Below, one piece after another: positions 24,619-34,555 of a stretch of DNA of 64,000 nt. Where the stretch lies: assembly GCA_023627715.1 (NCBI GenBank), contig JAMAHW010000002.1:310001-374000 (forward strand), read 5' to 3'. Numbering within the stretch: position 1 is the stretch's first letter; every line of letters starts with the position of its first letter. The notes under the pieces are model-generated. The model did not search any database and had not been told where the DNA came from. It saw nothing but the letters and a program-made list of their open reading frames with translations. The position numbers were made by a program, and so were the translations under genes. Origin of the DNA: Periconia sp. R9002 (lineage: Eukaryota > Ascomycota > Dothideomycetes > Pleosporales > Periconiaceae).

Positions 24619-26616
24619 ATGAATCCAAGTTACCACCAACCTGCCTCTCCACAGGCACGCAGAGCACATCCAGCAAGGCGGTCGCCATCAATGGATGACC
24701 CATATTACGAATATGCGTCGCGAACCCCGCCCAGGTCAATCACTGATAAGATCACCGACCCTCACCAAGAGCACACGACCTTGCGTCCAAAATCCCTCCA
24801 AAGTTTGCTTAGCACTTCCGATGGTTTTTTGCCGACCTTTAGCAAGGATCACAACCCCCATCATCACCGCCCATCGAGCCCTTTGATGCGGTCCTGGGAC
24901 AGTCAGAGAGGGGACGATGAGGGTTACCTGGCGGATGCTCACTCTGTGGATGCCGAGCTTGATGGCACCGAGCCCCGCCGCGTGAACGCTGGGACTATCA
25001 TTCCCCATCCAGAAAATATAGACCTGAGCATCGGCAAAGCCCCAGAGGTGTTCGATAACAGGGGCATTCCCACAAGAATGTACCCTGATACCGAGCGCGT
25101 CTCGTCTCTTCGCTTGCTGTCCGACAGTATGGAACGGGAACATAGTTCCCGCGATGGTCTTCTGGGAACTTTAGACAGCACTAGCTTGAACCGGTTGTTT
25201 CGTTTGGCCGGGTCAGGCAAAACGCAGCTTGCCAACTATGTGTTCAACAATTTGAAATCACAGCGGGCAGAGCAGCTCCCGCTTATCTTTTTTTCGGGCG
25301 GCGGAAACGACTCGCGTAATCTCTCTCGGGCAGCGGAATTTTCCGATCATTCAATGAACTCTGTTCTTGTTTTATTATCTAATCGTCTCACTAAGAAGAG
25401 TTCACATAAGTTAGTGGACTATTCCTCAGCAAGGACGCATTATTTCGTGGAGGGAGATGTGAATGGGACTTTAGTAGAAGCCCTCCCTGATAGTGGTGCG
25501 GACATGTGCTTCATATCACCGGAACTAGCCTCTAATCTTGGTCTAAGCCCTGAAATTGGGACACAGAAGAAGATATCCCTCGCTAATAAGAAGTCCGTCC
25601 AATCTCCGGGAATGGTCAAGGTCCCATGGAAGTTCACCGGGGAACAAAAGACATACAACCTGAACTGCTGGATCTTTCCAGGATGTGTCAACAACCTTGT
25701 CCTTGGAAACCATTTCCTAAGGCTAACGCAGACATTCACCAATTTGACTAATAGGATGCGCCGCATCAAATCCAAGATTGCCGAGTTCCCGAGGCGGTTG
25801 CGGCTTAGGCTTTTAGGTGAGGAGAAGCAGCGCTTGTGGGGATCCCTTAACGGCCATCCTACTGCAGCACTTCCAGATACAGGCTCAGATATTATGCTCA
25901 TCTCCAGCGCATATGCTCGGAAGATTGGATTGACCATCGATCGGGATTTCGAAAACTTGCTCGAGGTCGAATTCGCAGACGGCACCACCGAGTGGACTAG
26001 CGGCGTCGTACGAAATGTGCCATGGACTGTTGGCGGAGAGACGATTCACTGCGATTTTCATGTGCTCGATAATCTTTGCGTAGATGTCATCTTGAGTAAT
26101 AACTACCTGTTCGACTTGAACGTCTTCTCTGAGCACAGCAACTACTTCTTCGATGCCGATTCAGAGGAGGACCTTTTGCACCTTTGCAACATTCGTCTCA
26201 TTGGCCGGTATGGTGACATCCTAAATGACTTGGAAGAGGAGTATTTAGAAGACGGTAAGTGTTTCCCTTGTTACCCAAAATCTTAGCTGATCATCGTCAC
26301 AGTGACATCTCCTGCTGCCTTCAGCCCCGAGATGATCCAAAGAGAGCTAGCAAGGCGAGATCAAATCCGTGACGAGATATTGCTTTTACCCGAGAACCAA
26401 CGGGAAGCAGCTACTCAAGCTGAGGCTGAAAGACAACGTCGATGGCAGGATTTAAGACAAGCACATCGGACAAGGTGGGGGACTGCATCAAATGGCCATG
26501 GCAGTACTCCTATAACAGAGACATGTGGGAATCCAACGCAGGTTTCAGTAGGTCCTCCGACGGGGCAAGTCACTGCAGACGGTGTTCATGGGGCTAGAGT
26601 CCGGAGGAGGTGGTGA
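24619..26616 (+). CDS. P-loop fragment fused to two tandem retropepsin-like domains
   Basis: Two exons: 24619-26254 and 26303-26616 (649 residues). The N-terminal ~180 residues are low-complexity and Pro/Ser/Arg-rich. GSGKT at residues 198-202, in LAGSGKTQLANYVF, resembles the Walker A segment of fungal NACHT proteins. The following FFSGGGNDSRN also resembles text after the P-loop in those proteins, but the rest of a NACHT domain is absent. Two retropepsin-like units follow. One has LPDSGADMCFIS (Asp291) with LVLGNHFL about 100 residues later. The second has LPDTGSDIMLIS (Asp420) with VILSNNYL. Each has the D(S/T)G catalytic triad and the closing hydrophobic-Gly/Ser motif, so the pair could dimerise within one chain. 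A charged helix (RELARRDQIRDEIL) ends the protein. No reverse transcriptase or integrase is near. I infer a domesticated protease. Confidence 0.75.
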
Positions 26617-27340
26617 AAAAAAGACTCCGTATATTCATTCCTTTGCAATCTCTGACAAGAAACACGAGAGCCTAGTCAGAGATTGAACTTGAAGTAGATA
26701 TTTGTTGAAGGCGTTCGCGGAGCGTCAGGTCGTGATGTTTCTCATTTTTTAGATATCCCCAGCTGTTTTTGTAGCGTATCGTTCAGGGAAGTTATAGGTT
26801 TTATACTTGATGATAACGAATCTTTTGGTTATCAAGAACCGCATATCTTTTTTTTTGGTTACTTTGTAATGGTTTTTCTTTGGATATTTCTTGATGGTTT
26901 TTTTTTTTGGTCGGGTAAAGCCGCTTCGAATAGCTTGCCCTAAAGAGAGATACTTTATGTTAAGATATACTTCCCGTGTCTTAATACTTATCTTTTTTTA
27001 TTATCTATCGCTTTGTGGCGTATACGAAAATTGTACAATCATTTATCGGTGTATCTTACGACTAATAACGTCTTTGCAATATTCGTGTCCTGTCAATACC
27101 TGAAGTAATACTATCATTGATGTAGTAACATCACTTTGTTTTATTTTTCCATGCCTGCAAAGATAGAAAGTACAGCCTTAATTAGTAGAGCATAGTACAA
27201 TTTAGAAGTTCTTCGCCACATTATCTAACCGATTATCACACGCCGAACAACTATCAATGAGGCTGATGGGGGTAGCTTTTCCAATCGCACCAGTCTTCTT
27301 CCACAGGATCGAGGCCCATCGAAGGAATCAGTCCCATAAT
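26617..27340. other. AT-rich intergenic region with T-runs
   Basis: 3' spacer between convergent genes. Several runs of 8-13 T occur at 26850-26910, alternating with ggtt-like segments. No gene seen. Confidence 0.5.
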
Positions 27341-28627
27341 TTATTGAACACGCTGACCCTGAAGGTTCCACTTGACTCTGGCAACACCTCCCTGTCCCAC
27401 AATCCACACCTCGCGGTAATCATCCACATCCGTCCAGATAAAATTATTCGCCGTGAAATTAGTCTGCACGCGCAAGATCAAATCACCGTACTGATCCAAT
27501 ACACTCAAACCATTTCCGCTCGCGGTAACCACGTAGCCATTCCTCGCGACCTTGAGACCATCTGGCACGGTGCCAATTACGTCGTAATGAATAGGTCTCT
27601 TGTTCACGATGGCCCTTCCATCGTCGATCACGTCGAATTTGTAGATTGTTCGTTTCCCTGTGGTGTTGAATAAGATGCCACCAATGCCTGGCGTGGGTAC
27701 ATCAAGCGAGATGGGCGCAGACAACCCCGCAGCCTCTGTATCGCTGATATAGAGATGGCGGTGATCCGGGCTGAGCGCGATTCCATTCGGCGAGCGCATC
27801 TCGTCGTTGACCACCACTGTCGATCCAGTCTTGGGGTCGAAACGATACGTGCCTGACTTCAACTGAGGCGCAATGTCGGAGGTCTCAAGCCACCACGAAT
27901 AGTAAGGAACAGTGAACCAGACATAACCCGTGATAGGGTCGACAATAACATCGTCGCAGTCAGCGAATGGGTAGCCGAAGTAGTTATTGAGGACGTTGGT
28001 TGTTTGGAGTGTGTACGGGTCGAGGGTGACGAGGCCCGGTCGTTGTTGCGGTTCACCGTCGCCAGTTAAATTGCTTCCTGCGGTCGAATACCACACCTTG
28101 CCCTCGTGGAAGAAGGCGCCGTTGGGGACGTAGATAGGCGGGTCTGCGGTAAACCTGGACAATGTCGGGGGTGTAGCGTTCAGATCAACGACGAATTGTT
28201 CAATCGTGGGCGACAGTTCCGAAAAGAAGATTTTGTTTAGACCCGGGATGAAAACGGGGGATTCGTGGAGGTACGGGCTGATTTCGAAGACGAATTCCAC
28301 ACTGGGGTATTCGCCCAGGACCTCTCGCGCACGTTTTTCATCGAAGATGATGAAGTCGGCGTCGGCGACTAGGTTCCATGATCTGTCGGAGGGGACTTCA
28401 GTGTCGCCGAGGGCGCTGAAATAAGTGCCATTGAACGGCTCGCGGTGGAATGGGTAGGGTAAGCTTGCTGCGTATTTATTTAGGCATATCGCACCTGGGA
28501 TGATGCATTCACCTGCTATACGTGCGGTGGGATTGTGGGTGTTGGTTAAAGCGGATGGTTGGTCAATAGCTGCAGTTGCAGCTATATCGACCGTAATTTG
28601 AACAGCGGGGATAATGGGAAGCTTCAT
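27341..28627 (-). CDS. Secreted SMP-30/gluconolactonase-like protein
   Basis: Single exon. I place the start at 28627 (428 residues) because MKLPIIPAVQITV then opens the chain as a secretion signal. An in-frame ATG 13 codons upstream (28666) is also possible. The body shows the six-bladed propeller pattern of SMP-30/LRE-like lactonases: IYVPNGAFFHEGKVWYS, DCDDVIVDPITGYVWFT, SPNGIALSPDHRHLYISD and VPDGLKVARNGYVV. The Asn/Asp residues in NGIALSPD and DGLKV match the calcium and catalytic positions of the family. It probably hydrolyses a sugar lactone or related ester outside the cell. It faces the upstream retropepsin-like gene tail to tail. Confidence 0.86.
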   Translation of the reverse strand: MKLPIIPAVQITVDIAATAAIDQPSALTNTHNPTARIAGECIIPGAICLNKYAASLPYPFHREPFNGTYFSALGDTEVPSDRSWNLVADADFIIFDEKRAREVLGEYPSVEFVFEISPYLHESPVFIPGLNKIFFSELSPTIEQFVVDLNATPPTLSRFTADPPIYVPNGAFFHEGKVWYSTAGSNLTGDGEPQQRPGLVTLDPYTLQTTNVLNNYFGYPFADCDDVIVDPITGYVWFTVPYYSWWLETSDIAPQLKSGTYRFDPKTGSTVVVNDEMRSPNGIALSPDHRHLYISDTEAAGLSAPISLDVPTPGIGGILFNTTGKRTIYKFDVIDDGRAIVNKRPIHYDVIGTVPDGLKVARNGYVVTASGNGLSVLDQYGDLILRVQTNFTANNFIWTDVDDYREVWIVGQGGVARVKWNLQGQRVQ

Positions 28628-29082
28628 GACGCTCTGTAGTAAATTTCTGGCTTCTAGGAACTTCAATTGCTCCGGAATGCTTCAGTTGGAGGTGCTCGAC
28701 TGCTTTTTCATAAAATTATTTGGATCGCTCGGCGACAGGGTTTAAGCTGCGGTGATGTGAAAAAAGGTCCGACGGGAGAGGTACCTTTGTAATACGGAGC
28801 GAAATGGTCGTCTATGCAGGGATAAAATGGTCGTTTTAAGCATTTCCTTCGGAGATCCTGCATGACGACGTGTGTTGCAGCTAATCGAACAATTGGCGGA
28901 AATGACTCGTATTCCACGCGACGCGACACGACCACAAGTCGAAGATGATGTTTTATTTTCTATCAAAGGTTTGCTCATTCACAATTTCGACATGTAATCA
29001 CTATGTACACGCTCATCCTTATTAGGCCATTCTCAAGACGATATGACGCATATGGTGAGTTCGAACTATCAGCTATCTGGAT
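28628..29082. other. Intergenic
   Basis: Between two minus-strand genes: the promoter of the lactonase gene and the 3' end of the next. Nothing else recognised. Confidence 0.45.
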
Positions 29083-30644
29083 CTATTTTCCCACTTCAAT
29101 CACGAATCGCCCGGCATCAGGAAGTCCTTCTTTGCCGACACTCAACGCAGCACCCAAGGGAAGCGCCTTTTCCTTCACTACCACATTGTCAGGATAGATC
29201 TTGCCCAGCAGTGCGTACAGCTCAATTGCACTCGACGCCTGGACTACATGAACGCCTTTGGTAGGCATAACAAGACCAGGACCCGACTCCACCAGCACAG
29301 ATCGAGCAGAATGCACCTGCACGTCTTCACTGACCTTGCCTGCCCCAGTCACGCTCTTGCCTCGGGCGAAGTGAGCATAGCGATAGCCTCGAGCACTTTG
29401 CCCAAGATCAGTTTTGGACTGCGCGCCGTCGGGATAGTCGATGACAATAGTGAGAGTTCTGTCGTCGACTTTGCCTTCCGGCAAAAGAGTGGCCTCCAAT
29501 TCTCCAGTTGCCCCAACTATATCTTTCTTCTCCGCGGAGACTACATCAGATCGAGGTGCAGTGTAGTAGTCTAGCAACTTGTAGTGGAAAACAACTTCCT
29601 CGCTGCTGTCATCAACCACAGCTGGTAGGTATTTCAACAAGCGCCCAGAGGATCCACCTGCAATGAAAGCAGGCACCACTGTTCCGTACTTATACTGGAA
29701 GCCGATTGAGTTGGAGGGAGAAAGTTCTGGAGCCAACAAAAACTGGGCCACTTTGATGGTGGAACGCTGGGTGACTTGCTTGGTCATGACCTCCGCAAGA
29801 AAAGCAGAGCGTGCGTCTTCGGTATGTCGCATACCGCGCTTTCGGCCAGGCTCCGCGGTAATGGGAATAATGACCTCTTCGAAATTCTCAAACGGGAGAA
29901 GGGCGTCGCGAAGAAGTACCATCTGGTGGAGATACTCGTTGTAGATTTGCATGAGGTGACGCAGGCTGCGCGGACCGAACATGAGGGCAGACACATGCGG
30001 CTTGAGCAGATGTCCCTCACAGGGACTTCTAACTACGTAGCCAGGATCATAGCTGACGTCCGTGACATTTCTAGCATACTCAATGAGTTTCTTCCCAATC
30101 TTGACAGCCTGTGCTGCTAATTCAACACGAGATGGATCGTTGGCGGGGATGGTGATGCTTGACTCGCGGGTGTTGAGCGCGAGGTTGGATGCAAGGTTGT
30201 CAATGAGCTGCTCCCGGGCAGGAGGTTCGCCGAAAGGGCTTGGGCCCAGGTGGTGGATGACTGTTTCGAGGAGAGGAGCATTGGCTTCAACGATTTGACG
30301 AGGGGTGTATGTTCCTGCAGGAAGACCCCATGGTTTGCCTTTGAGCAAAGTGGGTCCATTGCTCCCTTTGGGCTTGAACTCTTTTGCTCGCCCAATTGGA
30401 AGGTTCCCCAGTTCGGAGATCTCGACTTGCTTCTCGACTAAGGCTGGCGACATCTTGACGGCGGTAAAACTTCGAGAGAATATTTTGGACGGTAGTAGGT
30501 GTGGAACTTGAACCTTGAGGAAAGATGTCAGTAGATGCATATGTGGTGGGAGTTTTGCTCGCGCGCGCTTACCTGTGAAAATGCTATGAGACCGACAAAT
30601 GCCCCGAAAAGTGCTTGACCGGAGCGGTCTTTGAGTGAGAGCAT
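29083..30644 (-). CDS. Orphan protein with N-terminal hydrophobic anchor
   Basis: Two exons: 30644-30573 and 30513-29083 (500 residues). The first exon is easily missed because the long frame upstream of 30513 also stays open. The 59-bp intron at 30572-30514 has a perfect GTAAGC donor, a CTGAC branch and an AAG acceptor. Using it gives MLSLKDRSGQALFGAFVGLI, a hydrophobic segment, before SRSFTAVKMSPALVEKQ. A shorter start at 30453 (476 minus 20 residues) is the alternative. The body has no domain I recognise. Conserved-looking stretches include GLPAGTYTPRQIVEANAPLL, LPFENFEEVIIPITAEPGRK and FQYKYGTVVPAFIAGGSSGR. No catalytic motif is evident. Function unknown. Confidence 0.7.
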
Positions 30645-31603
30645 TGGCTACGAAAATACGAGCCTCGTCGTAGACGACGGCCAAATTGTTTTTGAGTGAA
30701 AGGTGGTTACTAATTGCTACACGATTTGAAAGCACAGTGTAAACCAAGTATCGGAATTCCGTGGCCGTCTCGGACATGGGTCTTATTGGTTTAGAGTGAT
30801 CAATGTTTGTTGTTTGTTCTCGCGTAATTGACAGCACTTGAGCGACCATCGAAGGTACCTCTCTCACTGTACAACTGATGGCTTTAAGCTGCAGAAGTTT
30901 GAGGTCACGCTTTTTGGCTATTTACTACATATATCCAATTGATTTTTCTAGCTGTTTTGCTCAGGCGCCTCTTCAACTGCCCTGAAGTGATGCAGTGGTT
31001 GACATAGAACAGCACTTGAGCTGAATCATTAAAAGTGTTGGCTCTATTCAATATGATGCAATACCACAACACACTCAGCCTCATCATAAGATTCATCATG
31101 CGATTATATCCTCACCACAATCACCCCATTCCCGTGATCCATGTCCAAATACGAAGAAATCCGTGACATAAAAAGCCCTGTCCCAAACGGGGCTAGCGCG
31201 GCAGGCAGCTCCGAAGACGACCACCAACTCCGGTCGTTGATTGATAAGCACGCAATCCGTGGCTTCAATCACTCCAGACGTCCACTGGCAACCGAAAAGG
31301 AGGCTGCAGATTGCCACAGCCCGTGAGTAACGTGACCAACACCACCCATTTCCCGGAAACGCACAATCGCAATGCCGTTGATGGTTTTGGCACAGGCTCC
31401 GATATCGACCCCTGTAGATGCACCGCTGAGGATGTATGACGGATGAGGAACGTCTTGTAGCTTGTACTCTATTTGACCGTCACTGCTATGTAGATGTCTA
31501 CTCGCCATATAAATCGGGTTAAACAATCGATCAATGGATCACTATATCCAAACTTAAAAAAATTGCTTGCACAGTGTTAACAACAAACTCAATATCACGT
31601 GCC
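30645..31603. other. Intergenic with a short dispersed repeat
   Basis: Divergent promoter region of about 1 kb. It contains one copy (31192-31223) of a 32-mer found again inverted at 39383-39414. A 61-codon open frame overlaps it (31141-31326), but I see no domain in it. Confidence 0.5.
31192..31223 (+). repeat. Copy 1 of a dispersed 32-bp repeat
   Basis: Matches the reverse complement of 39383-39414 at 30 of 32 positions. The first 16 bases and last 14 bases are identical and the central two differ. Weak similarity continues for about 10 bases on each side. Probably the remains of a mobile sequence; family not recognised. Confidence 0.6.
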
Positions 31604-32612
31604 ATGGAAGATCCAATTCAACCTCAAGCTGTGCCCTTGGGCAACCAGAAAGTAGACGAGTTCAGTGGAACGGAAGGGGTATACCTATTGCCTCATCATA
31701 AAGAAGAAATTGAGCGTCTTCAACGCCAACACGAGTTCATCAAAGCCGCTACATTCGACAAGCTCACCCCGGTAGACCTCCCAGACGGTGCGCGGGTCTT
31801 AGATTCCGGCTGTGCAGATGGTGAGTCCCTTACGTTTTCCCACAAAATATGTATGACCATCAAAGCTCACGCACGTGACAGGAAACTGGCTCGCGGATCT
31901 CGCAAAAACCACTGGAAAAACTTTGAGCTTGCACGGCATCGATCTGGGCAGCACGCTTTTCCGCGCAGATCCGCGTCTTGATCTGCGAAAGCATGATGTG
32001 CGCACGCCAGTGCCCTCCAGCTGGGGCTGGAAGAACAGTTTCGACCTTGTGCACCAGCGTCTCCTCGTCTGGGGCATCGGGAAAGACGAGTGGACGGCCG
32101 TTGTGTCGAATCTCGCTGACTTGGTGAAACCCGGTGGTACATTGCAGCTCGTTGAAGCCGAATGGGTGCTCTCGTCGTACGCCGATAATATGCCGCAGCA
32201 GAAGAAGCTCGCTCAGGTTCAAGAATGGTCGTGCGATTCCTCGGGCATGGATGTGCATATTTGGAAGAAGTTCCCTAAGTTGCTGGAGGAGTTGGGGTTC
32301 CAGGATTTGAAGGAGGAAAGTTTCGATTTGGGGTACGGGGCGACGTCAAAGCGTCCAGAGGATAGGATATGGACTGCAGAACTTTTGCCTCAGTCTTTCC
32401 GTCATCTTGCTAGGAAGATGCCCGGTAAGTATAATACCTGACTTTGGCTATATGTGCTAAGACAAGGCTAATTACGTCAATTAGATGACGCTGTCGCTGA
32501 TGTAGCAAAGACGCCAGAGGAATATCTGAAGTTCCTGGATGAACTGGTTAAGGAAATGAAGGCAATTGGCTACACGCCAAAGGTGAAATGGGTCACTGCT
32601 CGAAAGCCTTAA
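31604..32612 (+). CDS. SAM-dependent methyltransferase, class I
   Basis: Three exons: 31604-31820, 31882-32424 and 32485-32612 (295 residues). Motif I is VLDSGCADGNWLADL, split by the first intron. An acidic ribose-binding position follows in LHGIDLGSTLF, then FDLVHQRLLVWG and the post-motif LVKPGGTLQLVEAEW. This arrangement is that of the LaeA/UMTA-like methyltransferases common in fungi, which methylate small molecules or act as regulators. The start at 31604 has a strong context (gccatgg). An earlier frame-open position at 31574 lacks it. The substrate is not deducible; no obvious biosynthetic partner adjoins. Confidence 0.87.
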
Positions 32613-33039
32613 AAGCTGCGAAGGCGCTTCTAGATTCTCAAGGGAAGGTCTATGTAGAGCTTCAATAATGAATGAAACATACCGAAGAATTTTTTCGTCG
32701 AGTAAACCTGTGAATTGTCAGCAACGCGAAGGATATTGCTTTCTGTTTTTCTTTACTCTAAGTGACAAGTATTAGTTTGAATTAGCAACGACTTTGTTTT
32801 CACAGATTCGTTAGCGAACTTCGTTCATGTATATGTGAAACTGAAGGTTATTGGATAGCAATCCACGCAGAGAGATAAACCACACGAGGAAGACAACAGC
32901 ATCACAGTCTCGGAGTTTGTAAATATCGCGAATACTATAAATACCATGGCGGACTAAACACTTAAACTATAAACCATACACATTTGCCATTATTTCACAC
33001 TCTATCAATGTGCGCATGAACCGAACATCTACATCTGAA
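32613..33039. other. Intergenic, convergent 3' ends
   Basis: Between the methyltransferase and SDR genes, tail to tail. Nothing recognised. Confidence 0.5.
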
Positions 33040-34080
33040 CTAGGCAGGCCACGCAGCAGGCGTATCCAAAACATTCCTCTTCACGCTCTCAAAGAAACTA
33101 GTCCACCCATCCTGTCCAAATCGCTTCAACAACTCCACTTCCCTGCTCGTATCAATCTTAGTCAAATCATGGCCCTGCTCCGGGTCATCCTCCGGCCACT
33201 TCCTCTTCGGATCCACCTTGCGGAAGACCCCAACCCAGCTATTAAAATTGAACCTATCCGCAAACCCCCATAGACGCTCACCCTTAACATCCTCCTGCGT
33301 CAACGCCGCGATATGAAGGAGCGCAGTGTCTTCGACGTCTACGAACCACTGCGGGACGAAGTTTTTCAGTGGCTCGTAGTGGCCGGGGTCACGCCAAAAA
33401 TCCATGACCCATTTCCCCGTGCTGCCGGGCTGCTTGGGGTGGAAGATGGGGCCGACGACGAAGTCAGGGAGGATAGTGTTGACGACGAACTGCGGCTTCT
33501 CTTCTTTGGAAAAGCGCCAGACTTCCTGTTCGACTTGCGCCTTCAGCGCCGCGTACACATCCCAAATACGGTCTGCCTCGTATGGAGGCGGCCGCCACGC
33601 GCCCTCGATAGCGGACTCGTTCCACGAGTTACGGTGGACGGAGAGTTCTTTGCCGGGGGTTGGTTCGAGCGCAGCGCGGTTACTGCTCGTGAAGACGAAG
33701 CGCTTGACGGATTTTTCTTGGGCGGCTGTCTGCAGGAGGTTCCGCACGCCGTTGACCATGGGCGTGATGACTTGGTTTGGGTCGGCGCCAAAACTCATGT
33801 CTCCCGCGACATGCACGATGCCATCTACGCCTGCGATGGCTTCTTTCCATGCGCCTTCGGCATTCACGTCTGCGACTTGGATTGTCGAGAAGTTGCCCTT
33901 GGGGTGTCGTTCTGCAAAGGCCTCCTTCACCCACCCGCCTCGCTCCAGCGAGCGAATACTACCGCGGACGGCGTAGCCTTGTTTGAGGAGCAGGTTCGCA
34001 ATGTGTGATGCGATAAAGCCGTTGACACCAGTTACTAGGACTAGGCCTCCTGGAGGCACAATTGACTCTGTGACGGCCAT
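33040..34080 (-). CDS. Extended short-chain dehydrogenase/reductase (aldehyde/ketone reductase-like)
   Basis: Single exon, 346 residues from the ATG at 34080, which follows an open leader to 34137. The NAD(P)-binding motif is VLVTGVNGFIASHIA (GxxGxxA). VDGIVHVAGD lies near residue 100 and VFTSSNRAAL supplies the serine. The catalytic YxxxK is YAALK, preceded by DRIWDV. The pattern is that of extended SDRs acting on carbonyls, such as aldehyde reductases and dihydroflavonol-reductase-like enzymes. It lies head to head with the GMC oxidoreductase at 34556, about 475 bp apart. A redox pair working on related alcohol/aldehyde substrates is a reasonable inference, not shown by sequence. Confidence 0.88.
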   Translation of the reverse strand: MAVTESIVPPGGLVLVTGVNGFIASHIANLLLKQGYAVRGSIRSLERGGWVKEAFAERHPKGNFSTIQVADVNAEGAWKEAIAGVDGIVHVAGDMSFGADPNQVITPMVNGVRNLLQTAAQEKSVKRFVFTSSNRAALEPTPGKELSVHRNSWNESAIEGAWRPPPYEADRIWDVYAALKAQVEQEVWRFSKEEKPQFVVNTILPDFVVGPIFHPKQPGSTGKWVMDFWRDPGHYEPLKNFVPQWFVDVEDTALLHIAALTQEDVKGERLWGFADRFNFNSWVGVFRKVDPKRKWPEDDPEQGHDLTKIDTSREVELLKRFGQDGWTSFFESVKRNVLDTPAAWPA

Positions 34081-34555
34081 TTTGGTGATTTGAGTGATGG
34101 AAATTGCCTTCAAAATTATTTCGGATTTATTGAACAATCAAAACGAATTGATCTCAAACTCTTAGTTGATGTCCATTCTTGCCTAAACATTTCGGCCCTA
34201 TATAACTTGAAAGGAGATAGTGCAATTGGCAGTTGCCATCATACTGCGTTTCTCCATACACAGAATATGCGGTTCTCCGTTGAGACTACGTGCCTCGCTA
34301 ACCCCCGGTCGGGTGTCCTGGTGCCCGTAACGATGTTCCGCCCGTGTACAATGCAGCTCCGCGTCGCAACCCCCGCGCTCCGGCCACAACGCATGATCAT
34401 CGAACGCGAGTGCTCCGAGAATGCAAAGTCAGGTTCAAGGATGGATGCAGGCACGTTAGCCTCGGTGGAATTCAAGTAGAGCTACGTCAACATGTAGAAG
34501 TACGCATACAATTTTGTTGCTCTCGGTTCTTTACACTTTCCAGCAATTGGACAAA
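34081..34555. promoter_or_regulatory. Bidirectional promoter between SDR and GMC genes
   Basis: 475 bases between the two start codons. A tatataact at about 34200 could serve the minus-strand gene. I see no repeated binding site clear enough to name a regulator. Confidence 0.4.

Noticed and set aside
26840..26915. T-runs as a retroposon tail linked to the retropepsin-like gene
   Set aside because: The runs are on the wrong side and strand for a poly-A tail of that gene, and no target duplication or other retroelement domain is visible.
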